Shown: one piece after another, positions 51,819 to 60,572 of the stretch | Layout of the letters: the number at the start of each line of letters is the position of its first letter | Position numbering within the stretch: position 1 is the stretch's first letter | NCBI RefSeq assembly: GCF_022512515.1 | Contig: NZ_JAKWBK010000001.1 | Span: forward strand, 1,488,001 to 1,552,000 | Origin: Paraniabella hibiscisoli | GTDB lineage: Bacteria; Bacteroidota; Bacteroidia; Chitinophagales; Chitinophagaceae | Length of the DNA stretch: 64,000 bases | Direction: 5' to 3' | The notes under the pieces: model-generated | Database searches by the model: none | Seen by the model: the letters and a program-made list of their open reading frames with translations, nothing else | Told to the model about the DNA's origin: nothing | Position numbers and translations under genes: made by a program

Positions 51819-51835
51819 CGTTTCTTTTCCAGTAT

Positions 51836-53682
51836 ATGAGTGATGCAATTAAACACGAATGCGGCTTAGCCTTTATCAGGCTTCGCAAAAGTTTCTCCCA
51901 TTATTTAAAAGAGTATGGAACCGTAATGTGGGGGCTGAACAAGCTATACCTGCTTATGGAAAAACAGCATAACCGCGGACAGGACGGGGCAGGAATTGCC
52001 GCTATAAAGCTGAATGTGGAGCCCGGCCATCCTTTTATGCACCGTATCAGAAGTGCGCAACCCCAGGCGATTGGCGCTTTGTTCCAGAATATTGCCGAAG
52101 AAGTAAATGAGCTCACGAAGTATAATCCTGAGATCGTTAACCACCCCGGATTAATGAAAGGGCATGTAAAGTTCTTAGGCGAATTGCTTTTAGGGCATTT
52201 GCGCTACGGAACCCAGGGTAAAAATAATGCGGAGTTTTGCCATCCCTTTCTAAAAAGGCATACTATGACTACCCCGACCTGGCGTTAGCGGGTAATTTTA
52301 ATTTGGTGAATACCGAAGAGCTTTTTGCCAAACTGGGCATAGAGCCAGGCCCTTTTCAAAAACAGAGTGACCTGGCGGCAATGATGGAAATAGTGCATAA
52401 GCACCTGGTAGATGCTGATGAAGCATCCCCGGCAAAGCCAGATATTAAGAATGTATTGAAAGAAGTAATTCCCCAATTTGATGGTGGTTTCACTGTGGGT
52501 GGGGTAACCGGAGATGGGGTAGGCTTTGTTTTCCGCGATCCGCACGGTATCAGGCCTTGTTACTACTATGTTGATGACGATGTTATTGTGGCAGCTTCAG
52601 AGCGTGCAGCTATCCGTACTACTTTTAATGTCGGCGAAAACGAAGTAAAAGAATTGATGCCGGGCAATGCGTTGATCGTTCATGAAGACGGCAGCTTTGA
52701 AATAGAAGCGGTAGTGGGACCCAAAGAGCGTAAAGCCTGTAGCTTTGAACGGATTTACTTTTCACGCGGTAGCGATGAGAAAATATATAAAGAGCGCAAG
52801 GCTCTGGGCTTTAACCTGAGTGAGCAGGTATTGAATGCGATTGACTTTGACTTAAAAAATACGATTTTCTCTTATATCCCTAATACTGCGGAAGTTGCCT
52901 TCCTGGGCTTACAGAAAGGCATGCAGATGTATCTCAATAAAATTAAAACGGAGCGCATCTTAAGCTGGGGAAAGGACTATGATGAAGAGAAGCTGGAAGA
53001 GATGATCAGTCGCCGCATCCGGGTAGGTAAAATTGCCATAAAGGATGTAAAAATGCGTACGTTCATCACAGAAGATGCCAGCCGCAACGAAATGGTTCAA
53101 CACGTATACGACATCACCTACGGCACGGTAAGGCCGGGTATCGATACGATTGTTATTATTGATGATTCTATTGTGAGGGGCACTACGCTGAAGCAAAGCA
53201 TTATTAAAATGCTGGCCCGTTTACAGCCTAAAAAGATCCTCATATTATCCTCTGCTCCGCAGATCCGTTACCCGGATTGTTACGGGATCGACATGAGCAA
53301 AATGGGTGATTTTATAGCATTTAATGCAGCGGTGGAAATACTAAAAGATCGTGGGCAGGAAAACCTGCTGCATGAACTTTGGCAGCAATGCAAAGATCTT
53401 AAGGCTCAAAACCTCCTGCATACGGAGAACCTGGTTCAGAAAATTTACAAAAGCAGCACCAGTACCGAAATTGCTAATAAAATTGCAGAAATGATCACAC
53501 CTAAAGACCTGGGTCTGCCGGTACAGGTGATCTTCCAGAGCATTGAGGATCTGCATAAAGCCTGTCCTAATAACCTGGGTGACTGGTATTTTACCGGTAA
53601 CTATCCCACTCCGGGTGGAAATCGCGTGGTAAACCAGGCGTTCATGAACTATATGGAAGGAAAGAACGAAAGGGGATATTAA
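51836..53682 (+). CDS. Amidophosphoribosyltransferase-like protein (PurF-type, long form)
   Basis: A 615-residue protein combining an N-terminal class II glutamine amidotransferase domain and a C-terminal PRPP-binding phosphoribosyltransferase domain. The first Cys, in KHECGLAF, is at residue 9, not at position 2 as in the processed PurF; either a short propeptide is removed or this is a diverged paralog. NRGQDGAG and LLGHLRYGTQG are Ntn-hydrolase blocks; the PRPP motif is IVIIDDSIVRGTTLKQ (about 440). Longer than E. coli PurF by about 110 residues, as in some Bacteroidota. The A-run at 52252-52256 is one base short. It ends at a terminator. It should catalyse the first step of purine synthesis or a related reaction. 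Confidence 0.85.
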
Positions 53683-53704
53683 CTCATCGTTTCAAGATAA
53701 AAAG

Positions 53705-53733
53705 TCCCCGGCATGCATCAGGCCGGGGATTTT
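53705..53733 (+). terminator. Terminator after the amidophosphoribosyltransferase-like gene
   Basis: TCCCCGGC (53705-53712), 9-base loop, GCCGGGGA (53722-53729), then TTTT. Confidence 0.85.
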
Positions 53734-53787
53734 CGTTGATAGGGATATTTGATTTTATAAAAATGACAGAGCAACAAACCTAATTTT

Positions 53788-53820
53788 TTTGATGAACACA
53801 ACTGAAAATAAATACATTTG
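53788..53820 (+). promoter_or_regulatory. Promoter of the sixA-like gene
   Basis: TTTG (53788-53791), 21 bases, TACATTTG (53813-53820) match the Bacteroidota consensus; the ATG follows at 53855. Confidence 0.75.
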
Positions 53821-53854
53821 ATGCCAAAAAACTTCCTTACCGCAAATTATTTAT

Positions 53855-54340
53855 ATGAAGACCTTGATCATTGTCAGACATGCAAAAGCAGAGCAGGGCT
53901 ACGGAGTAGATAGCAAACGCAGGCTTGAAGAAAGAGGCCACCGCGATGCGGCTCTTATGGCACAACGGTTATTAGATAAAGGCTATAAAATCGATAAGAT
54001 CTTTTGCAGCCCCTCTGAAAGAACCAAAGAAACGGCTGTTTATTTTGCTCAGGTGCATCATGTAGCAAGTAAGGATATTAAATACTTTGAGGATTTATAC
54101 CTGGGCGACACCCTGCAGATTACCGAGGCTATTAACTGGTTGCAGGAAAATGTAGCAACACTGGCGGTTATTGGCCATAATCCGGGAGTTACTAATTTTA
54201 CGAATGATGCTACAGGTTCCGATATAGAATCATTGCCAACTTCGGGCATCGCCATTATTAAAGTAGATTGCGATGACTGGCAGCAATTTAATGATGCTCA
54301 AAAAACATTGGTTGAAATAGATAGCCCGAAAGGAAGCTAA
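53855..54340 (+). CDS. SixA-like histidine phosphatase
   Basis: A 161-residue histidine phosphatase superfamily protein of the SixA branch. The phosphohistidine motif is VRHAKAE (His8), the second catalytic region is SPSERTKETA with Arg near 53, and the terminal His is in VIGHNPGVTNF near 108. SixA enzymes remove phosphate from phosphohistidine in phosphorelays; here the substrate is not known. It has its own promoter. A 10-bp inverted repeat (TGTACGATGT, 54345-54354; ACATCGTACA, 54382-54391) lies between it and trmB and probably forms a hairpin in the read-through RNA. The frame is intact. Confidence 0.85.
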   Translation: MKTLIIVRHAKAEQGYGVDSKRRLEERGHRDAALMAQRLLDKGYKIDKIFCSPSERTKETAVYFAQVHHVASKDIKYFEDLYLGDTLQITEAINWLQENVATLAVIGHNPGVTNFTNDATGSDIESLPTSGIAIIKVDCDDWQQFNDAQKTLVEIDSPKGS

Positions 54341-54344
54341 TTTG

Positions 54345-54391
54345 TGTACGATGTGTGGGTTGTACGGCGTACGTACATCAAACATCGTACA
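54345..54391. repeat. 10-bp inverted repeat between sixA-like gene and trmB
   Basis: TGTACGATGT and ACATCGTACA, perfect, with GTAC-rich sequence between them (including GTACGGCGTACGTAC). There is no T-run; it may be an intergenic repeat unit or processing site. Confidence 0.45.
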
Positions 54392-54417
54392 TTGTACATA
54401 TCCTGTCATCTTAAATT

Positions 54418-55126
54418 ATGGGACAAAAAAACTAATCCGTTTTGCGGAGCTCCTTACTTTCTCAAATGTGCTGCAGTACCCCGAAAATATGTCGGGTAGC
54501 TGGCATGAGCACTTCAATAATAACAATCCCCTGGTTTTAGAACTGGCCTGCGGAAAAGGTGAGTATGCTTTAGGACTGGCTCGAATTCATCCTGATAAAA
54601 ATGCAATAGGGGTTGATATAAAAGGCAACCGTCTTTGGGTAGGTGCAAAAAAGCCATACAGAATAATATATCAAACGTTGCCTTTTTACGGGCACAGATT
54701 GAGCAGTTGACGCAATATTTCGCAAAAGATGAGGTGGATGAGATCTGGATTACCTTCCCTGACCCGCAATTGAGATTTTCGAAAGCAAAGAAGAGGCTAA
54801 CCCATCCCCGGTTTTTAAGAACCTATCAGCAGGTATTGAAACCCGGCGGAAAAATACATCTTAAGACGGATAGCCCAGACCTTTACCGGTTTACCAAGGA
54901 AGTACTAACCATGTATAACTGCAATGTTATTGCTGATACGGATGATTTGTATCAGCAGGAAGATCGTGCTGAAGAATTAAAGCTTAAAACGCATTATGAA
55001 GCGCTTGACATAGCGCAAAGCAGCCGCATTCACTACCTGTGTTTTACTTTACCCGAGCCATTAGCGGGTCCTGAAATGGATGAGCAGTTAAAAGAAGCCA
55101 TACGGTATGAGTTGGATAGAGGGTGA
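54418..55126 (+). CDS. trmB: tRNA (guanine46-N7)-methyltransferase
   Basis: Methylates N7 of G46 in the variable loop of tRNAs with SAM, about 237 residues. The start at 54418 with one A added to the A-run at 54426-54431 gives MGQKKLIRFAELLTFSNVL, the standard N-terminus of Bacteroidota TrmB; the longer upstream frame has no similarity. SAM motif I is VLELACGKGEYALGLA near 45, and the tRNA-binding motif is EIWITFPDPQLRFSKAKKRL near 115. A second A-run at 54639-54644 is one base short; restored, KKAIQNNISNVAFLRAQ links both halves. The stop overlaps the next small gene by 20 bases. Confidence 0.93.
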
Positions 55127-55286
55127 AGACTATTACCAGAATGCCGAGGGCCTGGTAACCTTAACTGCAAAATATTTGCGGGAACGTGGTTTTTGTTGTG
55201 GTAAAGGTTGTTTGCATTGCCCCTATGATTATATAAGAGTTCCCGAACCGCTTCGAACCGAATTGCTCGATGAAAGAAAAAAATAA
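55107..55286 (+). CDS. DUF5522-like small Cys-rich protein
   Basis: A 59-residue protein, MSWIEGEDYYQNAEGLVTLT at the start, with the compact cluster FCCGKGCLHCPYDYI (four Cys plus a His), the pattern of the DUF5522 family found in many bacteria, often next to other small or metabolic genes. The Cys/His set looks able to bind a metal; no function is known. It starts inside the end of trmB (ATG at 55107) and its stop overlaps the following gene, so the three are probably translationally coupled. The exact end depends on the A-run at 55276-55283, which may be wrong by one base. Confidence 0.7.
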   Translation: MSWIEGEDYYQNAEGLVTLTAKYLRERGFCCGKGCLHCPYDYIRVPEPLRTELLDERKK

Positions 55287-55663
55287 TACAGAAAGCGGAT
55301 AGCTTAAAAGCCATCGTACCCTCTGGTCAGCAAGATCTTGATTTTTCCGAACAGGTGTACGAAATAGCGCGGCAAATACCTAAGGGGTGCGTTACGTCTT
55401 ACGGTGCAATCGCCAAATGTATCGGTACAGGAAAGTCTGCACGGCTGGTAGGTTGGGCTATGAGTGCCTGCAGCGGTGTAAAACCTAAAGTTCCGGCACA
55501 TAGAGTTGTAAATAGCGCCGGCGTATTAAGTGGCAAGCTGGCTTTTAAAACACCTACCCACATGGAAGAGCTTTTGGAAAAAGAAGGTGTTACCGTAAAA
55601 AATGATAAAGTAGTAGATTTTAAAAAACGTTTTTGGGATCCATCAATTGAAATGCAGTTTTAA
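55270..55663 (+). CDS. O6-alkylguanine DNA alkyltransferase-like protein (ATL)
   Basis: MGMT C-terminal-domain homologue of about 130 residues. The region VYEIARQIPKGCVTSYGAIA, GTGKSARLVGWAMSA and KVPAHRVVNSAGVLSGK matches MGMT, but the alkyl-accepting motif PCHRV reads PAHRV, so the acceptor Cys is replaced by Ala. Such ATL proteins bind O6-alkylguanine without repairing it and hand the lesion to nucleotide excision repair. No ATG occurs in frame near the domain start; the most likely start is the ATG at 55270, if the A-run at 55277-55283 is one base too long. Otherwise the only obvious start is the GTG at 55355, which would cut into the domain. Its stop overlaps the convergent MocR gene. 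Confidence 0.75.
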
Positions 55664-57128
55664 GCGATTTGAGCTTCAATGGCTTTCTTAAGTGTGGTAA
55701 GAGCAGCTATGCTTTCTGTTTCATTAAAGGAGCCAAACCCCAACCTCATTGCCGTAAGGTCTTTGGTTTGATATAACAATGTAGTTGGGAGTTGCAAACC
55801 CTCCACGAGGCATTCTTTTGCAACCGCCGAAAGATTGAGCCGGGCCTGGAACGAAAGCCAAACAGCTAAACCTCCCTGTGGTAATTTATAATCGATTCTT
55901 GAGTGAAGGGTTTTATTTAAATGATTACAAAAGTGATCGCGGCGCTGATGATATACCTGGTGCGCTTTTTTCAAATGTCTTATTAGTTCTCCTTCGGCAA
56001 CCATTTCTCCCAATACCTGCTCCATCATCAGGTCTCCGTTAAAATCCACAATGGCTTTCAGCTTGTTTATTTCTTTAATCAGGTTTTCGGGGCCCACAAT
56101 AAACCCTGTTCTGAAACCGGGAGCCAGCGTTTTACAGAAGGAGCCGAGGTATACCACCATCCCTTTATCATCTATGCTAGCCAAAGGGAGGTCTACTTTC
56201 ATGTTAAAGCTGAAGTCATAGTCATAATCATCTTCCAGGATGATGAAACCAAAGCGATATGCCAGTTCCAGTAATTGTAATCTTCTTTCTGTACTCAGTA
56301 TTGAGGTAGTGGGATAATGGTAGTGGGGAGTGATATATACCATTTTTACCGGGTGTCGCTTACAGAGCCTTTTAATCGCTTCTACATCAATGCCGTCATC
56401 GTCAACCGGGACTGGTTTTAGCATAGCGCCCGCCTGCTGAAAAACCATATTAGCTTTGTGATAGCTGGGGTTGCCTACTACAACAAGGTCTTTTGGGCGC
56501 AGTAATATCTGAGCAGCCAGGTATAGATTCATTTCCGTACCACGCGTGGTAATAATGTTTTTAGGAAATGCTCTTAAACCACGCGTACTGTTAAGGAAAT
56601 TGGTAAGCTGATTTTTAAAAAAATGTTTTCGCCGCCAGGCCGGTAACCCCATAACCGGCGGTTTACTTTTCGCCCAAGAGCAGCAGCGTACCTTGCCGCC
56701 AGTTCCTCGGCATAAGCCAGCCTGATATCCGGTTGCCCGTCATCAAAGGAAAGTTTAAATGAAACGTTATCAAAAACATGATCAAGAAGGGTATTGGTTA
56801 CAACCGGGAAACCGCTTGCTGCAGGATAAGATACTAGTTGCCCTTTAATTGTTACCGCTTTTTTATTCTTTACAAAGCAGCCCTTGTTGGGTAACACAGT
56901 AATCCAGCCTTGCATTTCGAGTTCATTAAAAGCCGCTACAACTGTTTTTCTATGGACGCCAAGCAAACTGCTCAATGTTCTCGTGCCGGGTAGCTTATGA
57001 TTTGCAGGCAGATGCCCACTACCGATTAAATGGACCATGCTTTGGGCTATTTGCAGGTAAACAGGAGTATGCTCTTCTGTGTCGATACGGATCAGACGCT
57101 GATAAGGAAAAGTAACCGGACTACTCAT
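55660..57128 (-). CDS. MocR/GntR-family regulator with PLP-dependent aminotransferase domain
   Basis: About 490 residues: an N-terminal GntR winged helix-turn-helix (about 20-85; YLQIAQSMVHLIGSGHLPAN, LPGTRTLSSLLGVHRKTVVA) and a fold-type I aminotransferase-like domain (TRGTEMNLYLAAQILL, VYITPHYHYPTTSILS). The PLP-lysine should lie in YLGSFCKTLAPGFRTGFIVG, with KTLAPG giving the Lys. MocR proteins sense PLP or a PLP-derived compound. One break near 56640 (a G-run on the coding strand, one base short) is restored to RRLWGLPAWRRKHFF. It is divergent from a TonB-dependent receptor at 57207 with a 78-bp gap holding a direct repeat, so it probably controls that receptor. Confidence 0.88.
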
Positions 57129-57193
57129 TTTATTAAAACCGGACTACTAGCCGGCAGCTGCAAGGTAATAGTTTTGCACAGATTTATTAAAAC
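57129..57193. promoter_or_regulatory. Direct repeat between the MocR gene and the TonB receptor gene
   Basis: TTTATTAAAAC at 57129-57139 and again at 57183-57193, one copy directly next to the MocR start codon and one just before the receptor start. MocR regulators commonly bind direct repeats, so this pair is a good operator candidate (inference). Confidence 0.5.
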
Positions 57194-57206
57194 TGAAACA
57201 TTAGTA

Positions 57207-59128
57207 ATGAAAAGATTGAAGCGTTTAACCGTACTGGTTATTTTTATGATTGCAGGAATGAGAGGGGTGGCGCAGGAGCAAACCCTGGATCCCATTACGG
57301 TAACTTCTTCTCTGTCGGAGAAAAGGAGCTCAGAAACCGGCCGGAACATAATGATAGTGAGAGGGGAAGATATTTCAAAATTGCCGGTACACTCACTGGA
57401 TGAATTATTGAAATATATCCCTGGCGTGGAAGTACAATCCCGCGGGCCACAGGGCGCTCAAAGCGATATAAGCATTCGCGGTGGTACCTACCAGCAGGTG
57501 CTGGTGATATTAGATGGCTTGAGGCTGAACGATCCCAATACCGGGCATTTCTCCGCCTATATTCCCATCACACCGGCTCAAATAGATAGGATAGAAGTGC
57601 TAAAGGGAGCATCCGCGGCTATTTATGGGTCAGACGCAGTAGGTGGGGTGATCAATATTATTACGCGTTCTTTTAATGCAGCAGCACAAAAAGCAATACC
57701 CTGGTGCAGGCCCAGGTAGCAGCAGGGGAACATAACCTGGTTAACACGAATATAGGAGGGTATATTCAGTCAGGGAATTTCAGTGTGGATGCCGGACTGC
57801 TGTCCAATCATTCAACTGGGGTACAACAGCGGGGCATAAAAGGATATTTTCATAATACCTCTGCTTCCGTTGGATTAAACTACAAAATAAATGAGTTTTG
57901 GAACATCTCTGCACGCAGTACTTACGATAACAGGGATTTTGCTGCCCAGAACTTTTATACCACTTTCGCTTCAGATACAGCTACCGAAACTGTAAGCAGT
58001 TGGTGGCACCAGCTAAGGGTCGGTTTTCAAAAGAACAAATCCAGATTAAGCCTGGATGCAGGCTATAAGACACTGGACGATGAATACCTTTTTAATAGCG
58101 CATCTATTGCCAATGAAAATACTTCCAGGCTTTTCCAGTCTTTATTACTGTTTCAACAGCAATTAAGTAGTAACACTTCGTTAAATACAGGTGTCAATTA
58201 TCAGCATAAGGTAATTGCTTCTAACGACAGGGGAAATCATTCATTGAACATAGCAGCGCCTTTTATCAGTCTTTCACAAAAATTGGGCACTTATTTTAGC
58301 TTATTACCTTCTGTGCGGGTTGAATTTATTGGAGATAATAATCCTGAAGTATTACCCCAATTAAACGCGTCTTTCCATATCAGCAATTGGCAGTTAAGGG
58401 CCAGCGGTGGCAGAACGATAAGGGATGCAGACTTTACAGAACGATACAATAATTATAATAAACCTATTATTCGGAGTGGCAGTGTAGGCAATCCCTGGCT
58501 GGTACCTGAGGTTTCGTGGAGCTATGAAGCTGGATTCGACTGGTTTTATCAGAATTCGCTAAGGGTATCGTCCACTTTTTCCAGCGCTTTCACTCCAGGC
58601 TTATAGATTGGGTTACCACGCCTTACGCAAATATGCCCCGGCAGGAAAAACCTGGATGCTTCTGGTTCTTTTGCTTTAGCCAAGAACATATCAGAAGTGA
58701 ATACTACCGGTTTGGAAACCGACATACAGTACATCGGTGCAATAAGCGAACAGCAAAAACTGGTTATAAATGCGGGACTGGTATGGTTATATAGCAAGAG
58801 TAGCGAAGCTAATCCATCCTTTTACATATCTTCTCATGCCAGATTTTTGAGCAACTTTAATGTGCAATATCAGTTAGGGAATGCAGCGCTCAGCTTTACC
58901 GGTATTTACAAATCCCGCCGGCCACAACAGGCGCCGGGCATTAATGCTTTTGTTAGTAAAGACTATTTCCTTTTGAACGGAAGGGCCTCTTATAGCTTGG
59001 TAAAACAGAGACTGGCTGTATTTGCACAGGTAGACAATATTTTTGACAGAAGCTACAGCGACTTGCTGGGTGCAGTAATGCCGGGCAGATGGTTGCAGGG
59101 CGGGTTGAGCTTTAAACTGTCGAAATAA
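57207..59128 (+). CDS. BtuB-like TonB-dependent outer-membrane receptor
   Basis: TonB-dependent receptor of the BtuB/CirA type (not SusC), about 640 residues. Start at 57207 (MKRLKRLTVLVIFMIAG) gives a signal peptide; the longer upstream frame covers the MocR operator region. The TonB box may lie in LDPITVTSS; the plug (about 35-145) has SIRGGTYQQVLVILDGLRL and IEVLKGASAAIYGSDAVGGVINI. The barrel ends in GGLSFKLSK. Three one-base breaks (A-run 57689-57693; T-run 58578-58582; C-run near 58633) are restored. No B12 riboswitch is seen upstream. The divergent MocR gene suggests a substrate linked to PLP or an amino compound, but this is inference. Confidence 0.88.
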
Positions 59129-59150
59129 AATAAGACGAATAATGCTCTGT

Positions 59151-59450
59151 TTAATAAAATAAGGGATTCATTTGAGTATGCCGTATTCGAATGACTCTTA
59201 TTTCATTTATACTTACATGATAAGTTATTCTAAATTTATGAATTTCAAAAGCTCTAAACGCGGGGTCGTTATTGAGTCTATATTTATCGGCAGCATGCCT
59301 ATGCGGATTATCAGAGAGTTGCTTAATGCAGGAAAAAATATCAGCCTTCACTTTTTCTGCATTTTGAAGAGAGTTTTTTCGGATATAAATAAAAGCCTGT
59401 TTAATGGCATTGCTTGCCTCTATATCTATGATGACTTTTAGCGTAGCCAT
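59151..59450 (-). CDS. ParE/RelE-family toxin
   Basis: A 99-residue type II toxin-like protein. The sequence IIDIEASNAIKQAFIYIRK, then NAEKVKADIFSCIKQLSDNPHRH, FRAFEIHKFRITYHVSINEIRVIRIRH fits the ParE/RelE beta-sheet plus two helices. ParE members poison DNA gyrase and RelE members cut mRNA; which applies is not clear. The start ATG (59448-59450) overlaps by one base the stop of the antitoxin gene upstream, the usual layout for a toxin-antitoxin operon. Confidence 0.85.
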   Translation of the reverse strand: MATLKVIIDIEASNAIKQAFIYIRKNSLQNAEKVKADIFSCIKQLSDNPHRHAADKYRLNNDPAFRAFEIHKFRITYHVSINEIRVIRIRHTQMNPLFY

Positions 59451-59680
59451 TACCAGGTTCTCATTTCTTTTTCGAGATCTTCCATGGTTATATAAATCCC
59501 TTTGTCTATTCGCTCCATGGCCTCGTCTAATTCTTTATTATATCGGGCTACAGAGGTTTCATCAACGCTGTTTGTTACTGGCTTCAAAAATGACTTCATC
59601 ATCTCAATAAGAGATTTTTTTGCGATTCATCAAGAAGCAAAAAGTATTTTAAGAATTCTCTGTCAATAACTGTTGCCATA
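59450..59680 (-). CDS. Antitoxin partner of the ParE-like toxin (frame broken once)
   Basis: A small protein of 77 residues: MATVIDREFLKYFLLLDESQ, helical acidic centre ELDEAMERIDKGIYITMEDL, ending EKEMRTW. It fits a short type II antitoxin, with the C-terminal part likely to wrap the toxin; no clear DNA-binding domain was recognised, so it might autoregulate weakly. On the coding strand the A-run near 59619-59625 is one base short; with the base restored a continuous frame runs from 59680 to the stop that overlaps the toxin start. The -7 box TAAATTTG (59697-59704, minus strand) lies 16 bases before the start. Confidence 0.72.
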
Positions 59681-59696
59681 CAAATCCTGTTTTTAC

Positions 59697-59704
59697 AAAT
59701 TTAT
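59697..59704 (-). promoter_or_regulatory. -7 promoter element of the toxin-antitoxin operon
   Basis: Minus-strand TAAATTTG (CAAATTTA on the + strand), 16 bases upstream of the antitoxin ATG. A matching -33 TTG is not clear. Confidence 0.5.
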
Positions 59705-59775
59705 TTCTTTTTGATGCATTTTAAAGCGAAAATCCGGCAATTTGCCGGATTTTACAATGATATTTCAGCATTATA

Positions 59776-60471
59776 CTAAAACCGCTTTTTCTTATAATTA
59801 CCGTTGTTGTTGCCGTTACCGTTGCGGCGATTGCCGTTATTATTGTTGTTGTTATTATTGTTACGCTGCTGCTGGAACTTATTACGCTTTCCAAAATTGT
59901 TGTTCTTAGAAAGGGCCAGATCCTGCTTCATGCTATACGCTTTGACGTAAGGTGTATTGGTAAATTCCAGCTGACCATCGGTAATAGAGTTTAATTCGCT
60001 TTGGATCGCGTCATCATGAACTACCTCTTTATGCCAGTTATTATAAGCCAATTTCATGTAATAAGCAATAGCATTAGCAAATCCCTGGCGTTTCTCAGGA
60101 TCTTGTTCTGCCAGTGCTTTATCAATAATGTCTTCCAGGTTCTTACCCAAATGTGAAAATCTTGAAGAACGCTTGGGATAAGGTATCGGCTGTGGTTTTG
60201 CCTTATACGTTTCTTTTGTGGGAATGGGATAAGGAGAATCTACCTTGAGACTGAAATCTGAAATTAAAAATAAATGATCCCAAAGCTTATGCCTGAAGTC
60301 CTCAACGTTTTTGAGGTGCGGATTTAAAAAACCCATTAATTCAATTACCGCTTCAGCGTTACTTTGCCTTCTTTCAGGATCTTCGATAGCCTGTATATGT
60401 TCCACCATTTTCTGTACATGTCGACCATACTCGCGCATCGCCAGGTGGTTTCTAGTAGTATTATATTCCAT
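59776..60471 (-). CDS. DUF4290 protein with Asn-rich tail
   Basis: A 231-residue soluble protein of the DUF4290 family, widespread in Bacteroidota and of unknown function. The start is set at 60471 (MEYNTTRNHLAMREYGRH), the conserved family beginning; the 24 residues before it are not. The helical core (residues about 1-185) contains HVQKMVEHIQAIEDPERR and LWDHLFLISDFSLKVDSPYP. The tail is low complexity, with runs of Asn and Gly and interspersed Arg (about 200-231), ending in KKKRF, suggesting RNA or nucleic-acid contact (inference). Divergent from the next gene with a shared 100-bp promoter region; a possible -7 box TATCTTTG lies on the minus strand at 60541-60548. Confidence 0.8.
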   Translation of the reverse strand: MEYNTTRNHLAMREYGRHVQKMVEHIQAIEDPERRQSNAEAVIELMGFLNPHLKNVEDFRHKLWDHLFLISDFSLKVDSPYPIPTKETYKAKPQPIPYPKRSSRFSHLGKNLEDIIDKALAEQDPEKRQGFANAIAYYMKLAYNNWHKEVVHDDAIQSELNSITDGQLEFTNTPYVKAYSMKQDLALSKNNNFGKRNKFQQQRNNNNNNNNNGNRRNGNGNNNGNYKKKRF

Positions 60472-60572
60472 AAAAACTTTTGGTAAAAATGTATCTGCAA
60501 ACAAACTTTTGTGTGGTGTTATACCTTTGCAGCTATTTAGCAAAGATATAGGAAAAACGTTTATTTATAATA

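Noticed and set aside
55107..55663. DUF5522-ATL gene fusion
   Set aside because: It would need one base added to the A-run at 55276-55283; a run one base too long gives two overlapping genes, which is more usual. Not decided without accurate reads.
57129..57206. Cobalamin riboswitch upstream of the BtuB-like receptor
   Set aside because: The gap is only 78 bases and has no B12-box sequence; it is too short for the riboswitch.
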